Assembly: GCF_905147365.1 (NCBI RefSeq) | Contig: NC_056428.1 | Location: forward strand, 11,252,001-11,316,000 | Reading direction: 5' to 3' | Source of the DNA: Aricia agestis | Lineage: Eukaryota; Arthropoda; Insecta; Lepidoptera; Lycaenidae | DNA: 64,000 nt | Shown here: positions 58,601-64,000 of the stretch, one piece after another | How positions within the stretch are numbered: position 1 is the stretch's first letter | Layout: each line of letters opens with the position of its first letter | Notes under the pieces: model-generated | Database searches by the model: none | The model's input: only the letters and a program-made list of their open reading frames with translations | What the model was told of the DNA's origin: nothing | Made by a program: the position numbers and the translations under genes

Positions 58601-60901
58601 CCAGCGGCGTCGCTGGCGGAACAGCTGAAACAAGTGCTGGCGGACCGCGAACGGCGGATGGGCAACACGGAACCGCAACCGCAATCGCACTCGCAACAGT
58701 ATCCGCAATCGCATCCGCACCCGCAACCGTATCCGCAACAGTACACGCCGCAGCACCCGGACCCGGTGCAGCTGACCAACAACCTCGTGGATGAGATACG
58801 GCAGGCCGTCAACGAAGCGAATGCTAGAGGTTTGTAACGATAGGAATGTACAAGTCACAGCTGTAGGTCCCTATTCTTAAAGAAATGAGGGTTTTTGATA
58901 TTCTATTTGCCACCAAGTGCCGCTTGTAGCCGGGTCTATCGGGTCAAACTGATGTCATATGTCACGATATATAGCGGTGATGTGTCACGATATAGCTGTC
59001 ATGTGACACGATAATATTATTATTATATTAGGCTATTTGACATGATAGATCCTAAGGCTACATAGTGGCACCTAGTGGCAAATAGAATATCAAAAATCCT
59101 CACTAGAATCGATCAATTCGACATCTGGTTTCTCTTCTCGGTGGCTCAATTTCAAACGAGGATCGAAAAGTTTGTTTCTTATGATTTTGATGTTGATTTT
59201 TAATCGAGTTATTCTATGACTATGGGTATGTTACTATTGTCAAGACTGAATCGACATCGAATCAGAGTCGTCCCAAATCCCATCAGTTTTACCTACGAGT
59301 AAGTTGTCTGATATTTGTGTTATAAAAATATATTTCTTTTACCCGGTCTCTTATAAAACCCGCCAAAGTCTATGTTAGAACAAAAATTCATTACTCTTCT
59401 GCTACTTGCCGAAGTCAGTTATAAAGAGCGCAGATAATAAAGCATTCGTAAAGCAATATCTTTTTTTTCTTTATGCTTCAGTTTCTTCTAGGTTTTTAAT
59501 CTATTTTATGCAAAAAAGATATTGGCGTTTTTTTATAACTGATTTTAGTTTTTATAACAAAATCGAATTTATATATTATGTGTAATGTATTTATGTTATG
59601 TGCTTTGTGTGTTAATTTAATGTGCTTTCTATTGTGATATCTATGTATCTTTATTTATTGATGCATAAACGAGTAAACTATTTTTATTGTTTTTTATTGT
59701 TAATTAGTACAACAAGTCAATTTTAAAAGGCATCTACAATAACATAGATAAGAATGGAGTTCTCGTTGCAAATATAGCTTTACATATTTCACACGCCCGC
59801 CACATGCCCCCAAGTGAAGTAGATAAATTCCTATTTTTAAAGAACATTCCAAAATCAAATTCCAACCATCCAGGTCAAAAATAAGATTGTCTATGGCAAT
59901 CTAAAATTTATTTAAAAAACAGAACAGTAAAGTGCAAGCATCCAGCTAAAAAAGTTAGTCTATGGCGGGTTGGGGCGGGCGTGTGTGACCGGGGGTTGTG
60001 GTTGTAGTGAAGAAAGCCCCGGCTTGTGTAGTCGGCGGGGAGGTGCCGTGGCAGCCGCAGCCGGAGCCCGCACCCGACGCGCCTGTCACCCCGCAACAGT
60101 GGAGTAAACATCAGGTGGGTTGAGCTTTTATTATCTTATTTACATACTAATTGATTGCGCATAAATTCGTTTATCGTGCGAAAATCGTACATTTTTCTGG
60201 GATAAAAAGTATCCTATGTCCTTTCCTGGTACTCGAAATATCTTCATAGCCATCAAAATCAGCTCAGCGATTTGGGCGTGAAGAGGTGACAGAGTCACAC
60301 TTTCTCATTTTAAAATTAGTATGGATTGTACACTCGATAAATCGTATCTTATACGTCGTATCACCATAGATAGCGGTTTAAATTACATATATAGCGTTTC
60401 CGGCATCTGGGACTGCCTTGGGGCAGGGCGGGCAGGACATGCCGGATGGATACGGAAATAGCCGAACAAAACCGATGATCCACGAAGCACGTAGACTTAG
60501 TACTAAGTGCAATACGTACCTAGTTTATGTTCTTAATTTAAACTTCGGCTATTTTCGTATCCATTAGGCCCGCCGTGCCTGCCCTGCCCCGGGGCAGTTC
60601 TAGATTTATGCAATTATTAATATGCAACTCATGTTCAAAGCTATAACATAATGTTTTTCACAAGGTGTGGCAGTGGGTATCAACCCTAGGCAGCGGCTTG
60701 GAACGCCACGCGGGCGCATTCGCTGCGCGAGGCGTCGACGGTGCCCTACTACTCGCTCTCGGCTCTGCTGACCTCAAGCTGCTGGGCCTCAACGGAGACG
60801 ACCGGAGACGCATGAAGCGCCGCCTCAAAGAGCTCCGAGCGGCGCACGACAAACACGTCAAGGCGCTGAAAAAGGCGGAAAAGAAGAAGAAGAAGCCATA
60901 A
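36175..60901 (+). CDS. Spn: Neurabin/spinophilin orthologue (20 coding exons)
   Basis: A scaffold that bundles F-actin and recruits protein phosphatase 1 and receptors at synapses and cell junctions. Exons: 36175-37660, 43101-43264, 43995-44155, 47534-47659, 47975-48233, 48454-48542, 48893-49071, 49426-49562, 50017-50168, 52977-53079, 53617-53769, 54374-54529, 54761-54872, 55337-55754, 55996-56218, 56553-56639, 57236-57326, 58599-58829, 60008-60114, 60665-60901. All are GT-AG and phases sum exactly (4671 nt, 1556 aa). Domains: N-terminal actin-binding-type region (1-~150), KVKF PP1 docking motif (758-761), PDZ (~803-893, GLGLSI loop at 815-820), Arg/Ala-rich helices (~918-1055), conserved LVDEIRQAV helix in exon 18, and SAM (~1470-1540). 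A SAM domain matches vertebrate neurabin-1; spinophilin lacks one. It is longer than the ~1095-aa mammalian neurabin-1. Alternative or micro-exons may have been missed. Confidence 0.93.
39850..40007. mobile_element. 158-bp PIF/Harbinger-like foldback MITE
   Basis: TTA at 39847-39849 and 40008-40010. Arms of about 65 bp begin CGGCC(A/G)TTC(T/C)CAATATT and are nearly perfectly complementary. Confidence 0.75.
41757..42006. mobile_element. 250-bp hAT-type MITE
   Basis: Exact 8-bp duplication ATCTATCC at 41749-41756 and 42007-42014. Ends CAT(A/G)GACGTA followed by a conserved GGACGGAGTCTT on both sides. Confidence 0.82.
42776..43025. mobile_element. 250-bp hAT-type MITE next to Spn exon 2
   Basis: Exact 8-bp duplication GTCTAGAC at 42768-42775 and 43026-43033. 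The right end read inward is CAGTGGTCCCCAACC, a classic hAT end; the left end (TCGCTATACCCAACC) is diverged. It ends 75 bp upstream of the exon. Confidence 0.75.
43101..43264 (+). CDS. Spn: Spn exon 2
   Basis: Residues 496-550: an Arg-rich start, GSSVSDEGGFNEPSPEVV, then LRPADYRAPRDEGDTLSVMQQ. Acceptor ACGTTGCAG, donor CAG/GTGAGA, phase 0 at the end. Its 3' part is duplicated downstream (43362 onward). Confidence 0.85.
43362..43600 (+). pseudogene. Two decayed tandem copies of Spn exon 2 and its donor
   Basis: The stretch from CCAGAAGTTGTC in exon 2 (43194) into the intron recurs 168 bp later (43362) and, truncated, 191 bp after that (43553). Copy 2 keeps LRPAKYR but shifts frame before MSVMQQ, and its donor reads CAG/GCGAGA. 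Copy 3 keeps only the two ends. Confidence 0.8.
43995..44155 (+). CDS. Spn: Spn exon 3
   Basis: Residues 551-603: DSGVVVSEASQGSIEVLD then a charged TPDEAEILLSS end. Acceptor ATTTTCAG, donor CCAG/GTGATT, phase 2. Acidic linker, no fold recognised. Confidence 0.87.
44429..44949. mobile_element. 521-bp PIF/Harbinger-like MITE
   Basis: TTA at 44426-44428 and 44950-44952. Ends GGGGG(G)TATTAC / GGGGGATATTAG, followed on both sides by ATTATCATATATATTGG. Interior rich in GATCATAT palindromes. Confidence 0.72.
44950..47533 (+). other. Spn intron 3
   Basis: Contains a foldback (45312-45427), a TAACCAATCAACA-type repeat at 46010-46120 that resembles one at 60990-61075, and a retrotransposon-tail-like phrase at 46660-46730 (A-run, then CCTCCTCC..GAAGTCGG). 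No coding sequence. Confidence 0.45.
45312..45427. mobile_element. 116-bp foldback MITE
   Basis: Arms of ~40 bp start CGGTCTTAC(T/C)ACAAAAGATTT. GAA occurs directly at both outer flanks and may be a 3-bp duplication. Confidence 0.65.
47534..47659 (+). CDS. Spn: Spn exon 4
   Basis: Residues 604-645: RQEALLSDEQAQEIVAMLSP then a SYQSVLSYER end. Acceptor GACCGCAG, donor GAGAG/GTGAGT. A predicted short amphipathic helix. Confidence 0.87.
47975..48233 (+). CDS. Spn: Spn exon 5
   Basis: Residues 646-732. SMQSVDESYEFVSLETD, then a Glu-Pro repeat tract (imperfect AEP/EPxxQEP units), then YPPQALRELAEENGIHYFED, which is conserved-looking and leads into the PP1-binding region. Donor GAG/GTAAGA, phase 0. 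Confidence 0.9.
48338..48389. repeat. Perfect 24-bp hairpin in Spn intron 5
   Basis: Arms 48338-48361 and 48366-48389 around a TAAA loop, no mismatch; core AAGTAAAGATTAGTTTC. It is 64 bp upstream of the PP1-docking exon. Confidence 0.8.
48454..48542 (+). CDS. Spn: Spn exon 6: PP1 docking motif
   Basis: Residues 733-761. A run of acidic residues (EEDDDDDYYPP) followed by NTKVKF. KVKF matches the RVxF-type protein phosphatase 1 docking site of neurabins and spinophilins, just upstream of the PDZ as in the family. Donor TTCAG/GTATGT. Confidence 0.95.
48893..49071 (+). CDS. Spn: Spn exon 7: PP1-contact region and start of PDZ
   Basis: Residues 762-821. STQPMRVFSTHSVREYDRRN is the conserved segment after RVxF that wraps PP1. 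Then the PDZ starts with VFPVDLVKGADGLGLSIIG, whose GLGL forms the carboxylate-binding loop. Confidence 0.95.
49426..49562 (+). CDS. Spn: Spn exon 8: PDZ core
   Basis: Residues 822-867: LGIFVKTITDSGAAARDGRI then HVNDQIIEVDGKSL, the typical PDZ strands and the DGR-I-x-V-N-D-x-I element. Acceptor TTAACCCAG. Confidence 0.95.
50017..50168 (+). CDS. Spn: Spn exon 9: end of PDZ
   Basis: Residues 868-917: VGVTQAYAASVLRNTSGPVK then FLIGRE, the PDZ alpha-2 helix and last strand, followed by a charged linker ending KEREER. Donor GAGAG/GTATTG. A relic of this exon lies at 52680-52750. Confidence 0.93.
50551..50706. repeat. Direct duplication of a 72-bp unit
   Basis: 50551-50622 and 50635-50706 are near-identical (start TAAAATGAGCGAAAGAG), separated by 12 bp. 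Intronic. Confidence 0.85.
51034..51151. mobile_element. 118-bp foldback MITE
   Basis: Arms of ~50 bp starting TCAAGAAAG(C/T)GAAGAAATTAAAA and ending in a GTCATCCC(T)TTT tip. It stops 9 bp before the next element. Confidence 0.7.
51161..51418. mobile_element. 258-bp TA-flanked foldback MITE
   Basis: TA at 51159-51160 and 51419-51420. Ends CA(A/G)GGTGTAACAAAAATAAG with ~95-bp near-perfect arms. A diverged relative occupies about 57745-57908. Confidence 0.78.
51419..52679 (+). other. Spn intron 9, unremarkable part
   Basis: AT-rich, no recognised repeat except short retrotransposon-tail-like words near 51430-51540. Confidence 0.35.
52680..52750 (+). pseudogene. Decayed copy of Spn PDZ exon 9
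   Basis: In the intron after exon 9, the sequence reads TSGPDKFLIKRES, then shifts frame to match the DPENSEV part. Nucleotide words CAAGTTCCT and CCGAGAACAGCGAA are shared with the real exon (TSGPVKFLIGREKDPENSE). No splice sites kept. Confidence 0.75.
52977..53079 (+). CDS. Spn: Spn exon 10: start of Arg/Ala-rich helix
   Basis: Residues 918-952, Arg/Gln/Glu-rich (RASRERQRRQAEEGAP) ending EILELRALLNE with leucine heptads. Donor GAG/GTATAT. Confidence 0.85.
53098..53280 (+). repeat. Helitron-like dispersed repeat
   Basis: Starts ACTAATATTATAAATCCG, then GTCTGTCTGTC, GAACCGATTTTGCTG and a TGGGATACTTTTTATCCC phrase. Related copies: 18308, 53873, 60170 (inverted). Non-coding. Confidence 0.5.
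53617..53769 (+). CDS. Spn: Spn exon 11
   Basis: Residues 953-1003: AEVSARVREWCGARAPADQL then an Ala-rich helix ending AVAKYDK. Very GC-rich (GCGCGCGTACGCG) against an AT-rich intron. Acceptor TTTTTTCAG. Confidence 0.87.
53873..54045 (+). repeat. Helitron-like dispersed repeat, second copy in this area
   Basis: ATAAATGCGAAAGTGTGTCTG start, GGACATAGGATACTTTTT in the middle and a degraded GCGGGCATCAGC end. Confidence 0.5.
54374..54529 (+). CDS. Spn: Spn exon 12
   Basis: Residues 1004-1055, strongly helical and Arg-rich: ARRALREWRRTRAAVRAREE, then YSAALSALHDRVARLEVLLL, a coiled-coil with leucine heptads. Donor CTG/GTGAGT. Confidence 0.9.
54761..54872 (+). CDS. Spn: Spn exon 13
   Basis: Residues 1056-1092: ETQKKAGLPVMLPHEPSARR then PPLPRRPDPDPLLIN, a Pro-rich linker with a PPLPRRP SH3-type motif. 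Phase 1 donor AATG/GTATGT. Confidence 0.83.
54957..55096. mobile_element. 140-bp PIF/Harbinger-like MITE
   Basis: TAA at 54954-54956 and 55097-55099. 19-bp inverted ends GGGCCTGTTTCACCACTTC. Confidence 0.78.
55337..55754 (+). CDS. Spn: Spn exon 14: Ser/Thr/Val repeat region
   Basis: Residues 1093-1231. DPFSSDSDLSDLSPIEDEYA is an acidic, casein-kinase-like patch. Then imperfect repeats of a VVSSHSN(V/A)(T/S)HS type encoded by ~45-bp units (55510-55640), low complexity. Donor ACTAT/GTAAGT, phase 2. Confidence 0.85.
55996..56218 (+). CDS. Spn: Spn exon 15: Ser/Ala and His-rich region
   Basis: Residues 1232-1306. A VASVASVASATSAASSVAS tract, RELDAAVPRGALLDTSAHRA, then HHAPHAHSPHSHSPHSLSNA. Acceptor TATGTGCAG. 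Disordered; His-rich stretch of unknown role. Confidence 0.82.
56553..56639 (+). CDS. Spn: Spn exon 16
   Basis: Residues 1307-1335: YDGLDDSYNDSADESLSEST, acidic Ser-rich. Acceptor CGTTTTCAG, donor ACG/GTAATA. Confidence 0.8.
57236..57326 (+). CDS. Spn: Spn exon 17
   Basis: Residues 1336-1365: RDTRQSCGSSIGSTTDDGVY then SRDHRHFPLSG. Acceptor AAATTACAG, donor TCGG/GTAAGT. Confidence 0.8.
57745..57908. mobile_element. Diverged relative of the 51161-51418 MITE
   Basis: Shares TTTAGGGTGTGTA..TTCACTGTGAAAGTA and the terminal GTTACACCCTG. The left end is degraded. Confidence 0.6.
58599..58829 (+). CDS. Spn: Spn exon 18: Pro/Gln/His repeat and conserved helix
   Basis: Residues 1366-1442. Helical AASLAEQLKQVLADRERRMG, then a PQPQSHSQQYPQSHPHPQPY low-complexity run from hexanucleotide slippage (CCGCAA/TCGCAC), then NNLVDEIRQAVNEANARG, a segment conserved in neurabins. 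The acceptor CCGGGCTAG has a poor pyrimidine tract, so this exon may be weakly spliced or alternative. Confidence 0.83.
60008..60114 (+). CDS. Spn: Spn exon 19
   Basis: Residues 1443-1478: VKKAPACVVGGEVPWQPQ then TPQQWSKHQ. WSKHQ begins the SAM domain (W-S/T-x-x-D/Q-V-x-x-W pattern across the intron). Acceptor GGTTGTAG, donor CAG/GTGGGT. Confidence 0.87.
60160..60330 (-). repeat. Helitron-like dispersed repeat (inverted)
   Basis: Reads on the minus strand through a CATACTAATTTTAAAATGAG start, then CACGCCCAAATCGCTGAGC. Related to the copies at 53098 and 53873. Confidence 0.45.
60411..60600. mobile_element. ~190-bp GC-rich foldback MITE before the SAM exon
   Basis: Arms of ~52 bp: CTGCC(T/C)(T/C)GGGGCAGGGC..ATGGATACG.AAATAGCCGAA. 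It ends about 65 bp upstream of the last coding exon. Confidence 0.65.
60665..60901 (+). CDS. Spn: Spn exon 20 (last): SAM domain
   Basis: Residues 1479-1556. VWQWVSTLGSGLERHAGAFA then LLALGSADLKLLGL and RRRMKRRLKELRA form the five-helix SAM pattern (L..L...DL..LG....G.R..). The Lys-rich tail KKAEKKKKKP ends at TAA 60899-60901. Confidence 0.95.
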   Translation: MWQWVSTLGSGLERHAGAFAARGVDGALLLALGSADLKLLGLNGDDRRRMKRRLKELRAAHDKHVKALKKAEKKKKKP

Positions 60902-61137
60902 ACTGTCAATGTCATACCATAGAATGTCATGGAGAATAGAGCTAGGTTACCTAAATTTATTGATATATCGGTTTTTTAGATTTTCTGGCAGAAGTTCACT
61001 AGTTCTTTTGATTGGCTATCTAACACTAACCAATCAGCAACACTGTTGAATAAATAAACTCCTATTAAAAACCTTGAAAACTTGGTAGGGGATTCATTGA
61101 GAGTATTTAACTAAATTTTGGGTCAATCAATGCTCGT

Positions 61138-61495
61138 TTACTTGTAAGTATGGAGGGTAGATGGAGGAGAACTATCTTATATGGGGGATATTTGAAAAAG
61201 TGTCCAGCTGTACGCAGTAAATAACAGTTGAAAAATCCTCCAAGAGTGGCGCTAGCTGCAGCAAAGGGTAGGGAATGAATGTAGCCGTTGGTGACAAAAT
61301 ATAAATATTATTTAAATTTATTTAAATAATATATTTGGAAAAATATAACCTAAAATAGCTGAAATAAAATCTGCTAAATGATTTAAAATTTACCCTGTTG
61401 CCACTGTAGCACCACCCTAATTTAACGCATTTCAGCGGACACTTTTTACATACAGAGATATTTCTCCTCCATCTACACTCCATACTTGTAAGTAA
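61138..61495. mobile_element. 358-bp MITE in the presumed 3' UTR
   Basis: Inverted ends TTACTT(G/A)(T/C)AAGTATGGAG.GTAGATGG with further pairing through AAAAAGTGTCC. Target duplication not resolved. Confidence 0.65.
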
Positions 61496-63450
61496 GAGCT
61501 CCTATATTCTCCATGACCAATGTATAAAACGGGAAGGTTTGGCCAAGCAATGTAAATATTCACTGATACAATTACTGGTCTGGCAAAATTATTGGTAAAT
61601 AAGCAAGCGCTTGATGTGAGAGAAATGAGGTTAATTAGTAAAAGGTTAAACTCATTTTGGTAAAGACTGTATTGAGCCAGATATGCGCTCGACTTACTGC
61701 CGTTTATAACCCATTCCAGTGAAATAGTACTACAAACAGTCAAATAAAGGTTTGAATGGTCTAGCAAATTTTTTCATAGTTCAATTTTTGAGCATTTAAA
61801 TGTATTTTATCTTACGATTCGCCAGTTGGCCTCCCCCTATTTGATGTACACTAAAATATTATATGGTGATCCGTGTTGTACCATGTATGTCCCATAAACT
61901 ATATGTGCCCTCCTAACTTTTTAAATTTACTAAACGTATTCTATACAAATTGATTAATTTAATAATAATTAATACAAGGGCAGTTTATTGGGCTACATGT
62001 TTCACTTGAGACGTAGTACCAGTTTTTGGGAAATGCTTCCATAGTAATAATGTCACCAAAGAATGGATCGGCTCACAGTGTTCGGACACTAATTTAGTAA
62101 AAATTACTATGGATTGTAGTGTCTAGACGAGTGGCTACTCCTTGTGAGCCGATCATCAATATATAAAATTTAGCGTATAAGTCTGCGGCGCAGAACGCAA
62201 ACCGAGTTGGTCGGTGACTGACTAACGAGTACGGACTCGATTATGACAAAATACTATATTATATAGAGACGTTAATATATTACTAGACTAGAATTACGAA
62301 ATTATCGACTGCGCTTTAATCTCGGCGGCGGCCGCCTTGTAGCATAGAGTGCCATCAGACTTAGTGTTAGCGAGTTAGAGCCAATAGAACGAACGAACGG
62401 AATCGATATCGACGATCGACGAGTTGCCGTTGATGAGTGCGAGTTTCACGAAACTGGCCGAAGAAGTTAACAATACATGTCGAAACGACGCCATTAAGAA
62501 AACAATGGTTAAGTTACTAGATCTTACAAATTGTAGTTGACTTCTACACAGCGAGTACTAACAGAAACTTGCACTCGGCACACTCGTCCGGCACGAATAA
62601 CGCTACCAAAGCCACGTGAGACGTGTTCGACACTTACTTTAAATCGTAACATTCTTAATCGTTCCTACGTTTTATATTAAATATCTATTTTTCTGAGTTG
62701 AAAGTCGGGCAGAGTACTGTCCGGTGACGCTGGCTCAATCTAGTCATAAGATCATTTTTTGTAAGCTAATTGGACTTAATACTAGCATTTTTCCCTCGAC
62801 GATCTTCGAGTTTTTAGGCTAACTAGTAATCTGCATGTGTATCTGTCTATGTATTATCGGAACATAGTATTTTCTTAGTTATCGTCGTAGTTTCGATATA
62901 TATCTGCAATTTGATTTTCCTTTCGTATTTATAAATCGTGTTGCACAAATGTACTTATGTGGTCGAGTATGTGTGACGTGTTAGTCTGAGTATGTAAACA
63001 ACTTTTCCATCGAACCATGTGATCTCATGTAAGGTACATATTGACAATGTTGTCTTTGGTCCGCTATGTTATATGGAAACCGATTTTGTATGCATTTCTT
63101 TTTACTACTAGTGTTTAAACTTTACAGTCTGAATGTGATCATTCTGTAATTTTAGAATGCTTTTAATTTCTTCTTACGGGACAGAATTTGAGTATTATAT
63201 GGCCCCTTCGCGTTGGTCAATCTGCCACAATAATAGTCATCCTGCATTTGCCAACGTGAGGGCCCTGTAAAAGATCGGTACTGAGGCGGAATCTTGAGTG
63301 CTCGACCTGAACTAGTTTAGAAATTACAGAAAGTACTTATCGAGACGTAGCGCTCAATATTCCGCCTCGCGTGGCATCAAAAGTGCGGTTAAGAAACACT
63401 TTTCAAATTGTCTTACTTACGCGCGTATACGTGTGTAAATGTGACTCTTT

Positions 63451-63493
63451 CACTGACCTCCATTATACAAGTACGCTATAATGAAGGTCAGTG
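63451..63493 (+). repeat. 17-bp-arm hairpin
   Basis: CACTGACCTCCATTATA pairs with 63477-63493, with one mismatch and a 9-nt loop. Too short to call a microRNA precursor. Confidence 0.6.
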
Positions 63494-64000
63494 GACTCTT
63501 TGCTCGAAATTCAACATCCTCCGTCGACTGCTCTTTACAGCAATATTCATTTGACAGTTTGTCCAAACACGTCGCGTTTTATATTTTACATTCCAGTAAT
63601 AATTTTCTTGCTGTAAACATTTGCGTGTGGTTTGAATGTTTTAGATGAGCTTTATAGTTTATTAGTAGTAACTTGATTATATACTTTTTATAAGTTTCAC
63701 TTGAATGAGTTGAGTATTTGGTACCCTAGCTGTTTATTTGTAAATATAAGTGGTCTCCGTTGACTGACTGGAGGCTGCAGGCGTGCTTGATGTAATTAAT
63801 CTAAATGTATACCATATTTAATATTTATAATTTCAGTTAATATTTAAAGTGTAAGTTTAACATTAGCATTTGCCAAAATTAATTAAAACTTTATTAACAT
63901 TGTTGATTTTTTTTATTAACTGTCTTAAATTATTTTGTATTTATTTTTGGGACCAAATTAATTTATTTTTTTCTTACATATTATTTATGTATTTGGTGTG

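Larger units (their letters stand above)
60902..64000 (+). other. Probable 3' UTR of Spn and downstream DNA
   Basis: No ORF. AATAAA-type signals near 61045 and 61743. A MITE occupies 61138-61495. Hairpins occur at 62066-62154, 63283-63369 and 63451-63493. The UTR end is not determinable here. Confidence 0.5.

Noticed and set aside
58567..58858. Cys/Gly- and Arg/Leu-rich frames antisense to exon 18
   Set aside because: Produced by the CCGCAA/TCGCAC repeat read backwards.
63451..63493. microRNA precursor
   Set aside because: Stem of 17 bp with a 9-nt loop is too short, and flanking pairing does not extend it convincingly.

Overview
The window is a stretch of an AT-rich, repeat-laden insect genome. 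Lepidoptera (moth or butterfly) is the best fit. The repeats include a SINE-like family recurring four times with a 3' end TTATTTCATAAAA, Helitron-like remnants ending in CTAGT, many short foldback DNA transposons, a mariner and a CR1/Jockey-type LINE. The host genes have small exons and large repeat-filled introns. No tRNA, rRNA or CRISPR array was seen. All gene models are hand-built from splice sites and reading phase; no alignment or transcript data were available.

Region by region. 1-5190: repeat-rich, possibly intergenic, with a LINE C-terminal zinc-finger fragment, two SINE-like copies and a probable piggyBac-like MITE. 5192-6483: a mariner with an uninterrupted DD34D transposase and TA-flanked inverted repeats. 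7378-16620: a nested cluster. A minus-strand CR1/Jockey-like LINE is split by a 5.5 kb hAT-type element with an exact 8-bp target duplication. The hAT carries a decayed intron-containing gene fragment, a SINE-like copy and a further hairpin-rich inverted-repeat element. 16621-21548: mixed repeats, including a short TTA-flanked MITE.

21549-35711 (minus strand): a seven-exon gene for a predicted secreted 328-aa protein with four thyroglobulin type-1-like repeats. Two repeats look canonical and two have lost core cysteines. 35712-36174: a short interval separating this gene head-to-head from the next one. 36175-60901 (plus strand): the neurabin/spinophilin orthologue, rebuilt from 20 coding exons that keep phase throughout (1556 aa). 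It has an N-terminal actin-binding-type region, a KVKF PP1-docking motif, a PDZ domain, Arg/Ala-rich helices, low-complexity Ser/His/Gln-rich exons and a C-terminal SAM domain. Its introns hold many MITEs and two decayed exon duplications. 60902 to the end: a probable long 3' UTR and downstream DNA with several inverted repeats.

How the genes relate. Neurabin/spinophilin is a cytoplasmic scaffold joining F-actin to protein phosphatase 1 and membrane receptors at synapses and junctions. The thyroglobulin-domain protein is predicted to be extracellular. Nothing in the sequence links them functionally beyond their shared 464-bp ATG-to-ATG interval, which probably contains a bidirectional promoter. 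The rest of the window is a record of repeated transposon insertion, with many target-site duplications still readable.
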